From assembly GCA_018806985.1 (NCBI GenBank), contig JADANN010000458.1:3894774-3958773 (forward strand): 64,000 bases of DNA. The letters are read 5' to 3'. A program made the translations under genes and the position numbers. The notes under the pieces were generated by a model. That model saw nothing but the letters and a program-made list of their open reading frames with translations. It was not told the origin of the DNA and did not search any database. Below, one piece after another: positions 1-12,800 of this stretch. The DNA is from Angiostrongylus vasorum (Eukaryota; Nematoda; Chromadorea; Rhabditida; Metastrongylidae). The stretch's first letter is position 1, and each line of letters starts with the position of its first letter.

Positions 1-290
1 GATCTCCTATCAACCGTTGAACCCTCAGCTTGTCTAGAACTAACGCAAAGAATTTTTCGCTGCTTAAATTGTGTGGCTTTTTCTCCTTTCCTGCAACAAA
101 AGTATTACACAAAGAAGGCGATGGTCTGATCTCGTCTAAATTTGAATTACAACAGCTGCAGGCAAAACCTTCGATTTACTGTTGTGGTTATTTCGTTATA
201 ATACTCTCCAATGCAGAACTCCAACGTTGATACAAACGCTTCTAGAAGAGTGCGTTACTATGAATGTCGGTGTCAATATAACAAACTGAG
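1..290 (-). mobile_element. RTE-type retrotransposon endonuclease fragment
   Basis: This stretch is visibly homologous to 10780-11010, sharing for example the segments ggcgatggtctgatc and ggcaaaacctt in the same order and spacing. That second region translates on the minus strand as the end of an RTE endonuclease domain (SDHRLLRAK-type motif). Here the frame is broken by stops. It is a short decayed piece; direction is inferred from the better copy. Confidence 0.6.
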
Positions 291-345
291 ACCACTCACC
301 ACATAGAGAATACCCTCTATTTTTACATGTAGCGACAACAATACT

Positions 346-740
346 TGGATACTTACTTGGTTACTTGAATGGCTCGTCCTCACTGGCTGTGAGGCCACAG
401 CCTCCATTTTTTCCGAGTTTTGATGGTTTAGCCATTGTGGTTCCCTGCAGTCCCAAGGCTAAAGTCGGCCTGAGATCATCGAGATCATCATCACCATGGG
501 CAGTCGTCGTTTTTGTGGAATAGAGGGATATTTGCTACCATGCCACTAGTTTGATATCAGGATGGTTGTGGATCCTGGTAGTGGTATACTCTTACCTGGG
601 CTTCCTAATGGAAACCCTGGGCTCCCTCTCAGCTTAACAGACCCTGCTGGGGAGATGAATCACTCCGTTGTACATCGCACTCTGGCATCCAGGAACACCT
701 TCCAGCTACAATGAGGGTAAACCGTTAGGAGGATCGGAGA
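346..740 (+). repeat. Interspersed repeat family B, copy 1
   Basis: First of eight copies of a ~390 bp repeat (others near 14630, 18425, 19612, 34600, 45688, 49145, 51165). Landmarks in order are a GC hairpin near the left end (ggcccgtcc..tgcgggcc in better copies), gtggttccctg, a run resembling atggtggtggatcctggta, and the right end gcggtaaaccgttgggagg. I found no pol III promoter or coding frame in it. All eight copies lie in the same orientation. Confidence 0.8.
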
Positions 741-899
741 ATAATTCCGTGGCGCAATAGGCATTGCGTTGGGCTGTTGACTCAAAGATTTGTGGTTCGA
801 GCCCACCAGGGAACGGAATCGTCAACATTATGAAAATTGTGCCCGCATGAAGTGTGTTACCTGAAAAAATCCGTCCAATTCGACGCATCACTATCACTA

Positions 900-1780
900 C
901 TGTAAAACATCTCCAAATCCATAACGCTTCATCATCGTTCTTGTCGTAGCTTTATATAGTCGACGAAGCTTGTTGAAGCTTATATTACTATAGTCCTTCC
1001 ACCCATAAACGTCCCTCTCATCTCATTAGTTGATCAAAGGAACCAATGTTCGCGGTTAAGTTCGTGCTGACGAGGATATCAACGCCACAGACTCTTCACT
1101 ATCGTATCATAAGCGTTTTCTAACAGGAGGCGCATTCGTGTCTTGATGATGCCGTCCTTAATGTTCTTAGCCTTCATTATCAAGTCCTCTATCGGATGCT
1201 AATGGTAATAAATTGTGAATACATGTCATCACCATAGTTCTCCCAGATTTGAGCTATCTAGAACAGCTCTGAGAGTTCAGTAAATCCTTCGTATTTGTCT
1301 TGCTCAAGACGACTTGTTTTACATATTAAGGTAATGAGGCCATTTATTATTTACTGTTTTGGGAGATTAATAGAGTTTGCCCTTTCACGTAGGGGTCTGC
1401 ATAGATTCAAAGGTCGTTTGCCAAAACGTGAGAAAGTGCTTCCTACTCACGCCATATATTTCTCAGTCACTTGATTACTGGCATTTGACCTCATTGACGT
1501 GCAAAAAGATATAATGCATAAATGCGAGCGGATCTATGCATACTCACACGCACATATTTCAGGTGTATATCCCATTTCTCCCCACCTGCCATTTGAGGAA
1601 GCAGAAAGGAGCTTCGTGAATAGTAGATCCGTAGAGTTCTGTGTCGATGAACATGAAAACTGAATTCGAAAACGTGATTAATGGCATGACTTGAAATCGT
1701 GTTAAAAAATAACGACGTAGCGAACCGTTACTTTAGGGCGGAAACAAGAACTATTGCTCAAAAAACAGCCTTAAATTAAA
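900..1780. other. Unassigned non-coding sequence
   Basis: No conserved reading frame is recognisable. A minus-strand piece around 1080-1200 translates to something vaguely retroelement-like (KNIKDGIIKTRMRLLLEN), but without enough context to name it. The missing C-terminal exon of the ASNSD1-like gene was looked for here and not found. Confidence 0.4.
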
Positions 1781-1784
1781 AGCT

Positions 1785-2055
1785 AAAAAAGCTCTCGGCG
1801 TTGTCTGAGAGATGCGCCATGCATTCGACTTCATTAAGTATCGTTGGAGGTGACTGAATGCACATCTGGCCTTTACAATGACTCTCGGTAGCCTACCGAT
1901 GTATCGAACCAGTGCTGCTATCTTCCCAGACAAGTCTGGTGCCAATTTGCCGACCTCGGAGGGATGGAACGCTTGGTCGGCCATGGGCGCGAGGATCGAT
2001 TCCACGTGTGTGTCGCAGCGACGCCTCCAACCACTGCGCCACACGCGTCCTTACT
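1785..2055 (-). repeat. tRNA-derived SINE family A, copy 1
   Basis: Near full-length copy of a ~275 bp repeat found at least a dozen times here in both orientations. Read on the minus strand it begins with a tRNA-like head (ggcgcagtggttggagg resembles an A box; gaatcgatcc resembles a B box) and ends with a tail containing cgccgagagctttatcc in better copies. Open frames in this region are repeat sequence, not genes. Confidence 0.75.
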
Positions 2056-2099
2056 GCCCCAAGTTACTTTTAGTAATCTCACTTATTCTGTTTACTTAT

Positions 2100-2970
2100 A
2101 CATAGATAACATTATCCATAGACATGGAGTGTTCCTCATGCTTCCATGCATCTTCCATGCACTTTCTGTAATTGCTTCTTTGTAATCATCTCGTTGCATA
2201 GTCAATGAGTAAATAGCAGGTGGATTATGTTTTCACCTCGCAACCGGCCTGCACTGCGCTTGAAAGCTCTTCACAGGCCGATAGGTGCAGGATAGCTAGG
2301 AATTAGTCACGCTCATAGCAGTACCATTTTTTTGGCCTTCACGGCAACGCGTAGACATCGCTAGCACTCTTCTTCACTACTCTGTTATCCTCGTTGACTT
2401 TATCCACTCACCCATCGAATTTGCATTGACTAGAATAATGTTAGCTAAGTCTCACATCCCGGCACCATCGACATATTAAAGTTATTATCAATCGTCATGT
2501 AACTGCTACTCGTCGTTAACCTAGCAGCTGCCTCAAATACTTGAATCGCTCTCTATGTGTGCTCGAAAAGGTCACTATTGCCATATCAGTTCATCTACTT
2601 ATTATTCTGTTGCGACTGAATCCATTTATATCTGTTGACCTATCCATGTGATCTGTGATTTGTCCTGCTCAAAACTTCACCACTTTGCAGTCTTCTTCCC
2701 CACTGCATTTCTATTGCAACTTAAATTCGCAGTATCACACATGTCTTCTGGTGTGATGACCGCTTGCATCTCTACTACACCGCTACTGATGTGGTTTGTG
2801 CCACGTTTGCTGACTCTGTCACCAGAGTCGCCTACGTTGTTTGGGTATTGTCGTATACAGTTACGAAATATGAAAAATTCCGTCCCAAATTTTTGTATAC
2901 AAAAAATCTGTACAGAAAAGAGCGAAAAAATATTCTTCCATGTGAAACCTCCATTCATAAGACCGTTACC
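2100..2970. other. Unassigned non-coding sequence
   Basis: Overlapping open frames on both strands at 2648-3006 show no recognisable family and no plausible splice context. I see nothing supportable here. Confidence 0.4.
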
Positions 2971-3110
2971 ATCTATTTATTGAGCTTGGTGGCTATAATG
3001 ATATAATATACATTTAAATGTCCAACAATGAACATTAACCAATAGAATAGATTCCCAGATTCCCACTCATTTCTTTGGAACTTGTGTACATGAATAGCGT
3101 GAGTGCTCAC

Positions 3111-3812
3111 CTTTGCAATGTATTTCGATCTGTTCTCTTCTAAATCCTCTTTGGTTACGTCGACAAGGATCAGACGCCATTTCCTATCAGCATATTTTGT
3201 GCGCAAATAGCGAAGACCAGCAATGGCTCTAGGACGATCTGTTGCGTTAGATCGATGCTTAAAACCTCATTTCTTTATGAAGAGAACGAATCGTTTGTTG
3301 TGGAATAATCGTTCAGATGGAATGCTAGTGATGTTTCTATATTAACAACCTGGTAACTAAATAGCGTAAAACTACTAAAAAATGCCTTATTTAAGAGAAT
3401 ATTACTTGTTTATTTGAATTATACTATAAATAATACATTTCTTTGGTAAAAACGTAATAAAAACGTTCTTAAAACATAACGCCCGATATGAATACATTAG
3501 GTTGTTCGGAAGTTAGTGCCCCATTTGTAATCTCAGCTTTCTATTTTATGTTGTAGCAACACTTATTTTTTAAATGCTGTTGTCAAAACAGCAATTTTGA
3601 CAAAATCACTTGTAAGAACTCATATCCGGTTATAGCTGGAAACACTGATGAGGTGTGGAGCGAAAACTATTGATGAACGTACGTGCACCTTGGGACGTAG
3701 CTTGGGAAATTTCGTCGTGGCCAATTCGATCTTGAAGATATGGAAGTTCATGGACGTTCTTCTGCTACTAATGACGATGAATTGAAGTGCTTAATGGAAA
3801 CAAACGAACAAA

Positions 3813-3867
<55 letters not shown>

Positions 3868-6800
3868 GTGTATATATGCATATATATGTATATATATATA
3901 TATACACATCATTCACAAACGCACACACACACATACTCACCACTCGACTGTTCGCGATCTCACAGAAGACCTCGATATAAGCACGTTAACTGTTTCGGAG
4001 CACCTTAGGAAGATTTTAAAGCCGAAGAAGCTCGACAAATGAAATACTGTACAAGTTGCATGACAATCAAAGAAAATGTCGTCTCGAGGTATCGCCAGCG
4101 TTTCTTCTTCGTAACCAGAACGACTCGTTTCTAGAGCATATTGTGGTGTGAGACGAGAAATAACGTTTCTTTGATAATTGGCTTAGTGGTTGTACCGTGA
4201 TGAAGCTCTGCAGCGCTTCCAAAATCCGAAATTGCAGCGGAAGGTTATGTCGACCGTTTGATGGTTTACAACTGGATTGTTCACCTCATCACTGCTTCTA
4301 AATCCGGATGAAAAAAATTATGCTGAAGAAGGATGTTAAGGGAATTGAAAAAATGCCCAGAAACTTCAGTGGCTGTCTCTCTTAGTCAACTAAAAGCAAT
4401 ACTCCTCCATCGTAACATGCAGCTACACGTTGTACTACCAATACTGCAGAAGTTGAATAAGCTGGGCTACAGAACTCCACCTCACCCAGCTAAGTTGCCC
4501 GACGATTCGCCTACCGATTAGCGCATCTTTAAGCATCTCAATAACTTTCTGTGAAAGGAATGCTCGAGAAACCTAGCCGATGACAAAATTCCCTTCAACG
4601 ACTCCATCTCTTCGAAAAGTCCAAAATTTTATGCTGCTGGTATAAATAAGCTTACTTTTCGTTGGCAAAAAAGTAAAAATTTCAATGAGTGCCCATCAAT
4701 AAAGTTTCTGCAGGCTAAGTTATGCCAATTTGAAAATGCAGGTTGAAACTGGATATTAACTTCCGAAGAACGTAATAGGACAGTTGGGGAAAAATTATGT
4801 ATGCTTCTTAAGCCAAATATCCCAGCTCATACCATTAGAATACACAGATTTATCCCTCCAAGATACAAGTTCTCTTTATCTTCAAAAAACCGAAATTATG
4901 ATATTCAGGTGCTCATGGAATGTTTGCTTTTTTCACCATTTTAAGGCTTGTATTTCGAGCTCGAAAGCAGTTGAACGAGCGGAATTTTCTCCAGCAGGAC
5001 ACGGTAATGTCCCCAATGTGTTGCTTATGTTTTCTCTTTTCTCTTTTACGTTAAAATTTCTAAAAATCTAGATTTCCTTCATGTTTCATGTGGAGTTTCA
5101 CTTCTAAGAATACCTAAAATAGAGAGAACATCATAAAAAAATTATATATTCGATTGCAGCGACAAAGCAAAATATCTTCTATAAACCCGTAAATTCCACA
5201 ACACTTCGAGTGCTGCAGTGATCAAGAAATTATCGTTAGCACCAAAAACATGAGCTGAGGGCGCTATTTGTCAAACAATTCCGGACTGCAGCTATTCGTT
5301 ATTCTAGGGAAAACAGTGACATTAAGCCGGTAGATGCTACGCCTAAGGAGCATTTTTGTTTGGTGTGTTGAATACTTGCGACGAAGCTAATTTTTTGACC
5401 ACAAACAATAATTTCTCCACTAAAACTTGGGCCACAACGCCTAATTTGTAGTGAGTACAGAAGTCGACGGATAATTTTTAGCCACTATCGTAATAAAGCC
5501 GTATGTGACTTATGCCCTGCCAAAGCCCTACGGTAAATAAGCGCGCCTGTTCTTTTCAACTTGTAGCTATGTGAATCGGTTTTGCGGTATTTTTCATGGT
5601 AGTTCCTGTGTTGGTCACATCCTGCGTGTGCTTTACGTCTTCCTGTGTATTTCTCTATGCCTTTGGGACAGATGCAATTCTTGGATTGATGAAATGTGAT
5701 GAAAAAAAAGCAATCCACTGAAGAAACTAGTATATTCATCAGTCTTTGCTTCAAATCGAAAAATGTTAGGCTGGCGCAGCTGCAGTTCATTGCATTTATG
5801 GTGTTGCTCTTATAGTCATGTACAGAAACTATTCTCCAAATAGTTTCTATGTTCTATATTAGTGTATGTTTCCTGTTCACCTGTAACTATCTTAAATCTA
5901 TCTTTGCTTCTTCTCTAAATTGTCTCTTAACGACCATTTCATGCAGTTGCCTCGCAGGTGGCCGGAAAGTGAATCAGCAGCCGAATGTACTTTCCAGCAT
6001 CTGCTGTCGCAGAGAAGTTTCCGAACGAGCAGCTGCGCCCTTTCACATGTAGCCCTATCAGATTATGCTAGTAGGAAAAACCTTTAGAACCTCTCTCTAG
6101 GCGCTATCTCTAGTTCCCTTTGGCAAAGCTCCACCCACTACAGAAGTAATACAAGCAGCCCATCTGCATTCGTCTTCCAGTGTTCGCAGTGTTCATCCAG
6201 TGTCCATCCAGTTCGTTTATATCGCCCAACTCGTCCATATACTTCGCTCTGCTGTTATTGTTGTTATTGCTACTATAATCATAAAGTTGTAACCCAGTGT
6301 CTCAAGGCGTTCGACTCAGTTACAAGGACTAATATTCCCAACGACTTGGTATTCGTATAAAGTTCTGAGCTCAACGCCACAACATCACGTTTATGGTTTC
6401 CGAATCATACCAAGAGACAAACACTGCTGAATTACCTCCCATTAGAGGGTAATCTAAGTCGTCATGAGAGAGACAATACGCCCGACACGCTGTGGTCGAA
6501 TTTGTCGAAAGCAACTGCATTGATGGTATAGAAGCGACCTTTTTTGCCGCCTTAAAGCCATATGCGATTTTTTACAATGTTATAATTTGTTCTTTCAGTT
6601 TTAAGTTTGCCTAGAAATAAGGACCTTGAGAAATTGAAGACAAAATTGTAAGTTTTCCAACTAACCGCAGCAGCTTCAAACACCAACTAGTACTTGTGCT
6701 CGCAATATGAATCCAAACGCAGAAACAAAAGGTTAAGAAGTGCGTTCCGTGGGTTTAAGAAAACCAGAGTTTCATCATGGGAAAAAAAAAGAACGTTTTC

Positions 6801-9800
6801 TTCATCTTGAAGACCTTCACATTCTAACGGCCCTCATTTCAAATAATAAATTCAATATGAGCTGGTATATGTTCGCTTAAAGATGAAAGACGCCATTATT
6901 TTCGAACACAATTGTACAGATCATAGTGCCGTGTAGAAGGCAAGAAGCTTTTGTTCCACGGTTGGAAAGTGATGGCAGGTACCAGCCGTTGAGGAATTAT
7001 GTAAAAATCCCTGAAAAATCCTCTAATGTATTGATTAAGCTTACCTCAGGGTCTCGCAGAAAGGCGACGTTAACGAGATCAATTGTTCTACCAAACTGAT
7101 ATGCTTGATGTAATGCAACTGCAATCAGCAAACTGTCCACTCCTCCCGAATAGGCGACCGCAGTGGATTTCGCGTCTAAATTTGGATTTGATTAAAGTAT
7201 TAAGATGTCCAGTATAAATAGAAAACTTCAGCACATTCTCTAAAATCGGTTTCACCGTTTGGCTTTTGAACCTAGCAAAACGACAGGATGCTAGTGTACG
7301 CAAAAGAAAAAGCGCTTTTTGGTGGGTTAATGAAGGCCGTTTTTGGACCAGCACGTAATGTAACGCTTAATCTTCAAGGTTAAAACTCGCCTTAAGCACT
7401 ACACATGTTTTTCATCGGCACCCAGCCGTGAAGCAGAGAGTCATTGATTATTGTACAATACTTATTTTCCATAAGCGATAAACTGATTCTGGAATGAACT
7501 CCGGCAGTACGAACAAGTAACCACTGCCAAAATTTCTTGACGATACACATTCCACCTGCCATTTAAATCCTCTCGAATCGTGTCCGGGCAATGGATATTT
7601 TGAATGAACTAAAGCAACTTATCATGCAAATTGTGCGAAGAGTTAACCTTAGATAAGTTTTAAAAACGCCTTTCATCCTTCGACATTAACAACTGTTTGT
7701 TTTCCACAATTGTCATGAAACTTCCACAGTTAACCTTTCGAAAATGATTCCTTCATTGGTGAGATGGCCCTAACGGACTCATCACCGTATAACGTTCACT
7801 TTTTCCAATGAGATATAAAAGAGTTCAAATATTACTTTAATCAATGATGATAAAGAAAAGTCGAAAGAAGTGTATATCAGATTAGAGAATACGAAATGCT
7901 TGTGACCATATTTTATTGTATTTTAGATGAGCCGACATCACATGTACTGTCACATCTACTGTGAATTCCAGCATTTCTTGTATTCGATTAGTTTCCTCGT
8001 ATTCATCGCCCACAAGGGTTTTCGAATATTTCGCGTGTTGTTTGAGTTGTTGATGAGGATTTTATCTTCTTTATAAACACCGTAGAATGCTTCCCGAGTC
8101 GCTTTTCCTTGCAGTCTTGGAGATTATCATGCTAAGGCATCCTCACGGGGATTGGAGGTGCGCATTGAGGAAGGGGTCGAACGAGAATCTTGCTTCTAGA
8201 TGGACTGCATCACTAACCACTGCGCTACCATTCATTGCAATGACCAAATGTGCCTTCGTCACTCCCACCTTTCCTTCGAAAGAACGGTAATTCCCGAACG
8301 AAATCTGAAGTCGACAAAAAGATTAGAGTTGGGTTCATACTTTAACCATGTGAAAAAACTCTGCGCACCCAGTCGGTGCTTGAACGATACCTTCCAAAAC
8401 TTAACCATATAACGTCTAGCAGAAATGTGTTCCTCTGATATTCAAAAAGTCTCCCAAATCCTATCCCATTTCCGAGACACAGAAAAAAAGCGCATATTTC
8501 GTCTCCTATTAAATCACACAGAATATCATCGTAAGTTTATCTACAGAAATGATAGCTTTCAAAAACCTTTTTGGATTGGCAAATTTCTTACAAAGATCGA
8601 ATTTATAAAACCGTCAAAGGTTCATCTACGAGACCGTCCGTAGAGCTCACTGAGTTTTCTGATCCGCTTCAGTTTCATGAAGACAGCTAAACCTGTCCTT
8701 GCTTAATGTGATCGTCCCTTGCCTTGGCCTTCCTCAATGACTTCATTAGCATCTACAAGCTCAGTAAATGAGTGTCGTGTAATACGCTTCTTACTATCGA
8801 TAATGCATCTCCACTCTAGAATTTAGGGAACTGTTATATCGCACATAACGAAAGACGGTGGCAAATGGGGTTAATCGGACGAAATCCAAAAAAGTAGATG
8901 TGATGAACATTATAGAATATGCTCGGTAAAATAATCGGCATAATATATCAAAATAAAAAAAGAAAGCAAATAGATTAAAAAAATGAAGTAGAAAATGAAA
9001 ATCAAAATAAACAAGAAAAAAAGAACAAGGCGGACAAGCCAGCTCTGCATTCCTCTGCTCGCTAAATTCAGAGCAAAATCATTTCAAAACTGTTAGATAC
9101 TGACATATTCATTGGCGTATCATACAACGTATTCAACGTAGACAATTTCATTGGTGATTTCCATTATTCAATAAGTTCAAGCCAACAAAACAACTGTCAA
9201 AACGAACAGGTAAAATTCCCGTCATATAGAACACAGAGCCATGGAAAAGTTGGAAGACATTCCGTCAATATTGCTCAAATCATTGAATTCGCTGCTTTTC
9301 ACAAGGATACGGATTATAATGTATTCTTTCACATTTGTTTCAATACAGTACTTCAGATATTTGCAGTAGACACGAGGGTCGACCACTTTCTCAGCAGGAT
9401 TTCTTGTTTTCCAATAAACTTCTTAAAGCGGCACCAAAAAAAATAAATAAATAAATAAATAAAATTTATAACTCGATGAAGAATTAAAATATTCATCCGA
9501 GAAAAAAACAAATATGTCAAAGATACCCTGTGGAATCATAGCCCGGATGGCATGGACTAATCGTTCAAAGAATTCTAAAACTCCGTGTTCCAGAGCCACC
9601 ATAGAGCGAGAAATCTAAAATATTTTTTAAAAGAACTCCACAATGGTTTTTGCACATTATAGAGAATGGATTAAGATGATACCTCCAATAGATCGTTTTT
9701 TACCGGAACATACTGCAACCTGAACGATGCGAACACACGTTTCCAGGGCTCCAACACATTTTCGGGATAAGCTGATAAATAGGTGCTACATATGGCATTG

Positions 9801-12800
9801 CGACTTTTTAGGTCAATACAGCACACCTGAGCGTAAGGAACTTCGTTCCAACCGAACTGAAAACCAAGAGAGTTCTGATTTTTAAGACTACCTTATACCA
9901 TTTCCATTACCTTTCCACATACCAAAAACACCTATAATTTTCAATTGGAGCGATTCCCTTTGACGCTATTCCAACTAGCAAGCATATTTTCATTAGAAAT
10001 ACAACACCGAAAAGGAACCTTCCGACGTGGCTCGAGTTTTCATGGGTATAGAAACTACTGCAGTTCTAGCGATTTCAATGAAGCTGTTGATCGATAGTAC
10101 CACCAAACGTTAACAAAGCTGATGAAGTGCAGGATGAATTCGGGCGAGAAACGAAAATCTCGAGTACTAAAGTCTTTGTAAGTTTTTCTATGCTTAGTTT
10201 GACAGAAAACGAATAAGCAGACTCTTTCTAAAGGAGTTACGCCTACCCGACTAACATCTTCGTTCATCCCGGCATCGAGAATTCACTATCAACCATTTGT
10301 TCTCATTTTTTTTCCGCGCTACAACTTACTCCTTATTCTTCTTGGTAAAGTTGCATTCTATAGAATGTTTGTTCATCATACCACTTCACCAGCCTAGTTA
10401 AGAAACTGCACTCTTATATTCAATGTAGTTCCAGTCATCAACTCAACTTAGTCACCAACCTTATGCGACTATAATCAGCTGTTCTAATCTTCCTCATTGG
10501 AAGGCACGTAAAAAAGCGGCTCTGAAGAAGGCGATACTGCCGAAACGTCAGCTACTGTTGTATTGTATTGTGTTTTTCTATGGAAGTAAATGTATGCTGT
10601 TTAACAACCTCGCGATTGCTGAACAAGAAAACGACGCATTCATATTCCAATGCCGAAGTTAACAAAAAGTCGATCTTGGGAACTGTTATCGACAACGGCA
10701 TCTTCGCAACAGCCGACTAATGAATTGAATACTAATGAATTGAATAAGTCCCAGTCTATGGTGGTTCTGGGACCTCGGCTTTTTAATTTAGCGGTTTTTT
10801 CTCCTTTACGCGAGAAATAGAATTTTGCACGAAGGAGGCGATGGTCTGATCCTGTGTAGATTTTGGGACAACAGCGACGTCGGTTAGGCAAAACCTTCTA
10901 TTTACTATGATATGGTCTACTTCGTTATGGTACTCTCCATTGGGAGACTCCCACGTCCAGCGATGAAAGTGGGGCTTTTGGAATTACGAGTTACCATGAA
11001 TGGTCTTGGTCGTCATGATAAACTCAGATGGCTTCTCACTCTGCTCGTTCCATTCTAATCCTTGGATCCCAGTGTGACCTTCTTCAGGTGTTATTCTGGG
11101 TCCGGTCTTAGCGTTAAAATCTCTAATGACGACCTTAAAGAATGCATGGTCTTCTCTGTTGAACATCTCCAAGCCCATATAGTAGAACGCTTCGACTTCG
11201 TCTTCATCAGAGCTTGATGTCTGTGCGTAAACGACGAATACTGTCAAATCCGGCATTGATCCATATTTCTTCAATCATAGACGTCCCATTCGGGTTGCTA
11301 GTTGTTCGAATGAATCGAAACTCTTGAGCAAAGCTCTGTTTACGATAACGCCTATTCCTCTATTGTCGCGGCGCGATCGTTGTACATGGTGGTGCTATGC
11401 TTCGAACATGATGACGTCCACAAGGCCCATTCCATAATTCTAAAATGAATTTCATTTGCGAATGCAGATAGCTGATGATGACGATGTACACGTCCTCCCA
11501 TCGTTTGGGCCGTCTTCCAAGAGGACGTTTGCACTCTGTTAGAGTCCACTCCACTGTTTCTTTCTTCGATTTGCCATCTATTATTCTTGTTGTATGGACG
11601 GCACACCTGCGTTTCTCTACCGATGTATACTCTCTTGGACCACGAAGGTGGGATAGTTTTCGATTATCTGGGTTGCGCACTCCGGCTAGACGTATGCGCC
11701 GGTTAAATTTCAGAAGACATCGTTCAGTACCACCCCCATGTTTCACTTGCACAACAGAACGATGGGAGGAGTGTTGAATCGAAAAGGTGGTCGAGAACTT
11801 TTGGATCGTTTAAATGGTCTGTGGCTTCATTAAAAGGTTCGATTGCGACCCAAGCTGCTCTCGTTTTTTGTTATAATTCTTCCTTCATATTGTTCTCCAT
11901 TTTCACTGGACGCCGAAGGAACATGCACGAGGTGGTTTCTGTATTCGGAAAACCATCCATTTCGATTTGTTCGCCTTCACACAACAGGTTCTTCATGAAC
12001 TAAGTCACCCCCAATCCTTCTGTCCGCTTCGTTAAGCTTCTTGAGCAACGTCTGTGTTCCACCAGTACTTCTCGAAAAGATGACGATGTCGTCCACGAAA
12101 CAAACATTTGATAGGAATTTTCCATCGCTGCGTTTGCCCTTGTCGTTTCAATCGAGTATCCACTGCAGTGTGGCAGTAAAGTTTTACCGACATTGTATCG
12201 TCTTGCTGAACCCCCTTTTCTATGGGTACGGTGAGAGGTCGATGAAAAAGCTGTGTATGTGCTACAGTTCCAATTACAGTCTTCTGGTGTCCGTATATAG
12301 GACAGGTCTAGTTCTTTGTCGACGAGCGCTGATAGGATTGCATTTGCTTCAACGCTGTGACAAGCGGTCGATGGAACTCACGACAGACTTCTGAAACCTA
12401 CGACACGGTTTGGATGTTTTCCACGCAACAGAATTCCTGGTCGGAGTCCTGTTTGCTCAACTGGTTAGTCCTTATGCATGGTCTGCGATGTAAACAAAAG
12501 GATAGTCGTCGTGAACAGCTTAGTAGAACACGCCCAACAAGCACACTGGTTAGCAGTTATGAAGATCCTTTCGGTCATCCTTTTAGGGTAGGATGACCAC
12601 CTTCCACTGGTCTGGTGTTTCCTTTTTCTAGAGGTAAGATGTCATATAAGTTGCCAGAAGTTCGTATAATTTATGGCCTCCAGTTCTAAGGAAGTCAGCG
12701 ATGATATTATCGGTTTGTGAAACAGTGGTTCCCTTCAAACTTCCTATTGCAACCGGAGCTTCAGAGGGTAGAATCCAAGACGGTCTATCACTAGCGGATT

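Noticed and set aside
2677..2958. 93-codon minus-strand frame downstream of the last ASNSD1-like exon
   Set aside because: Considered as the missing C-terminus, but it has no similarity to the expected region and the overlapping plus frames are equally open.
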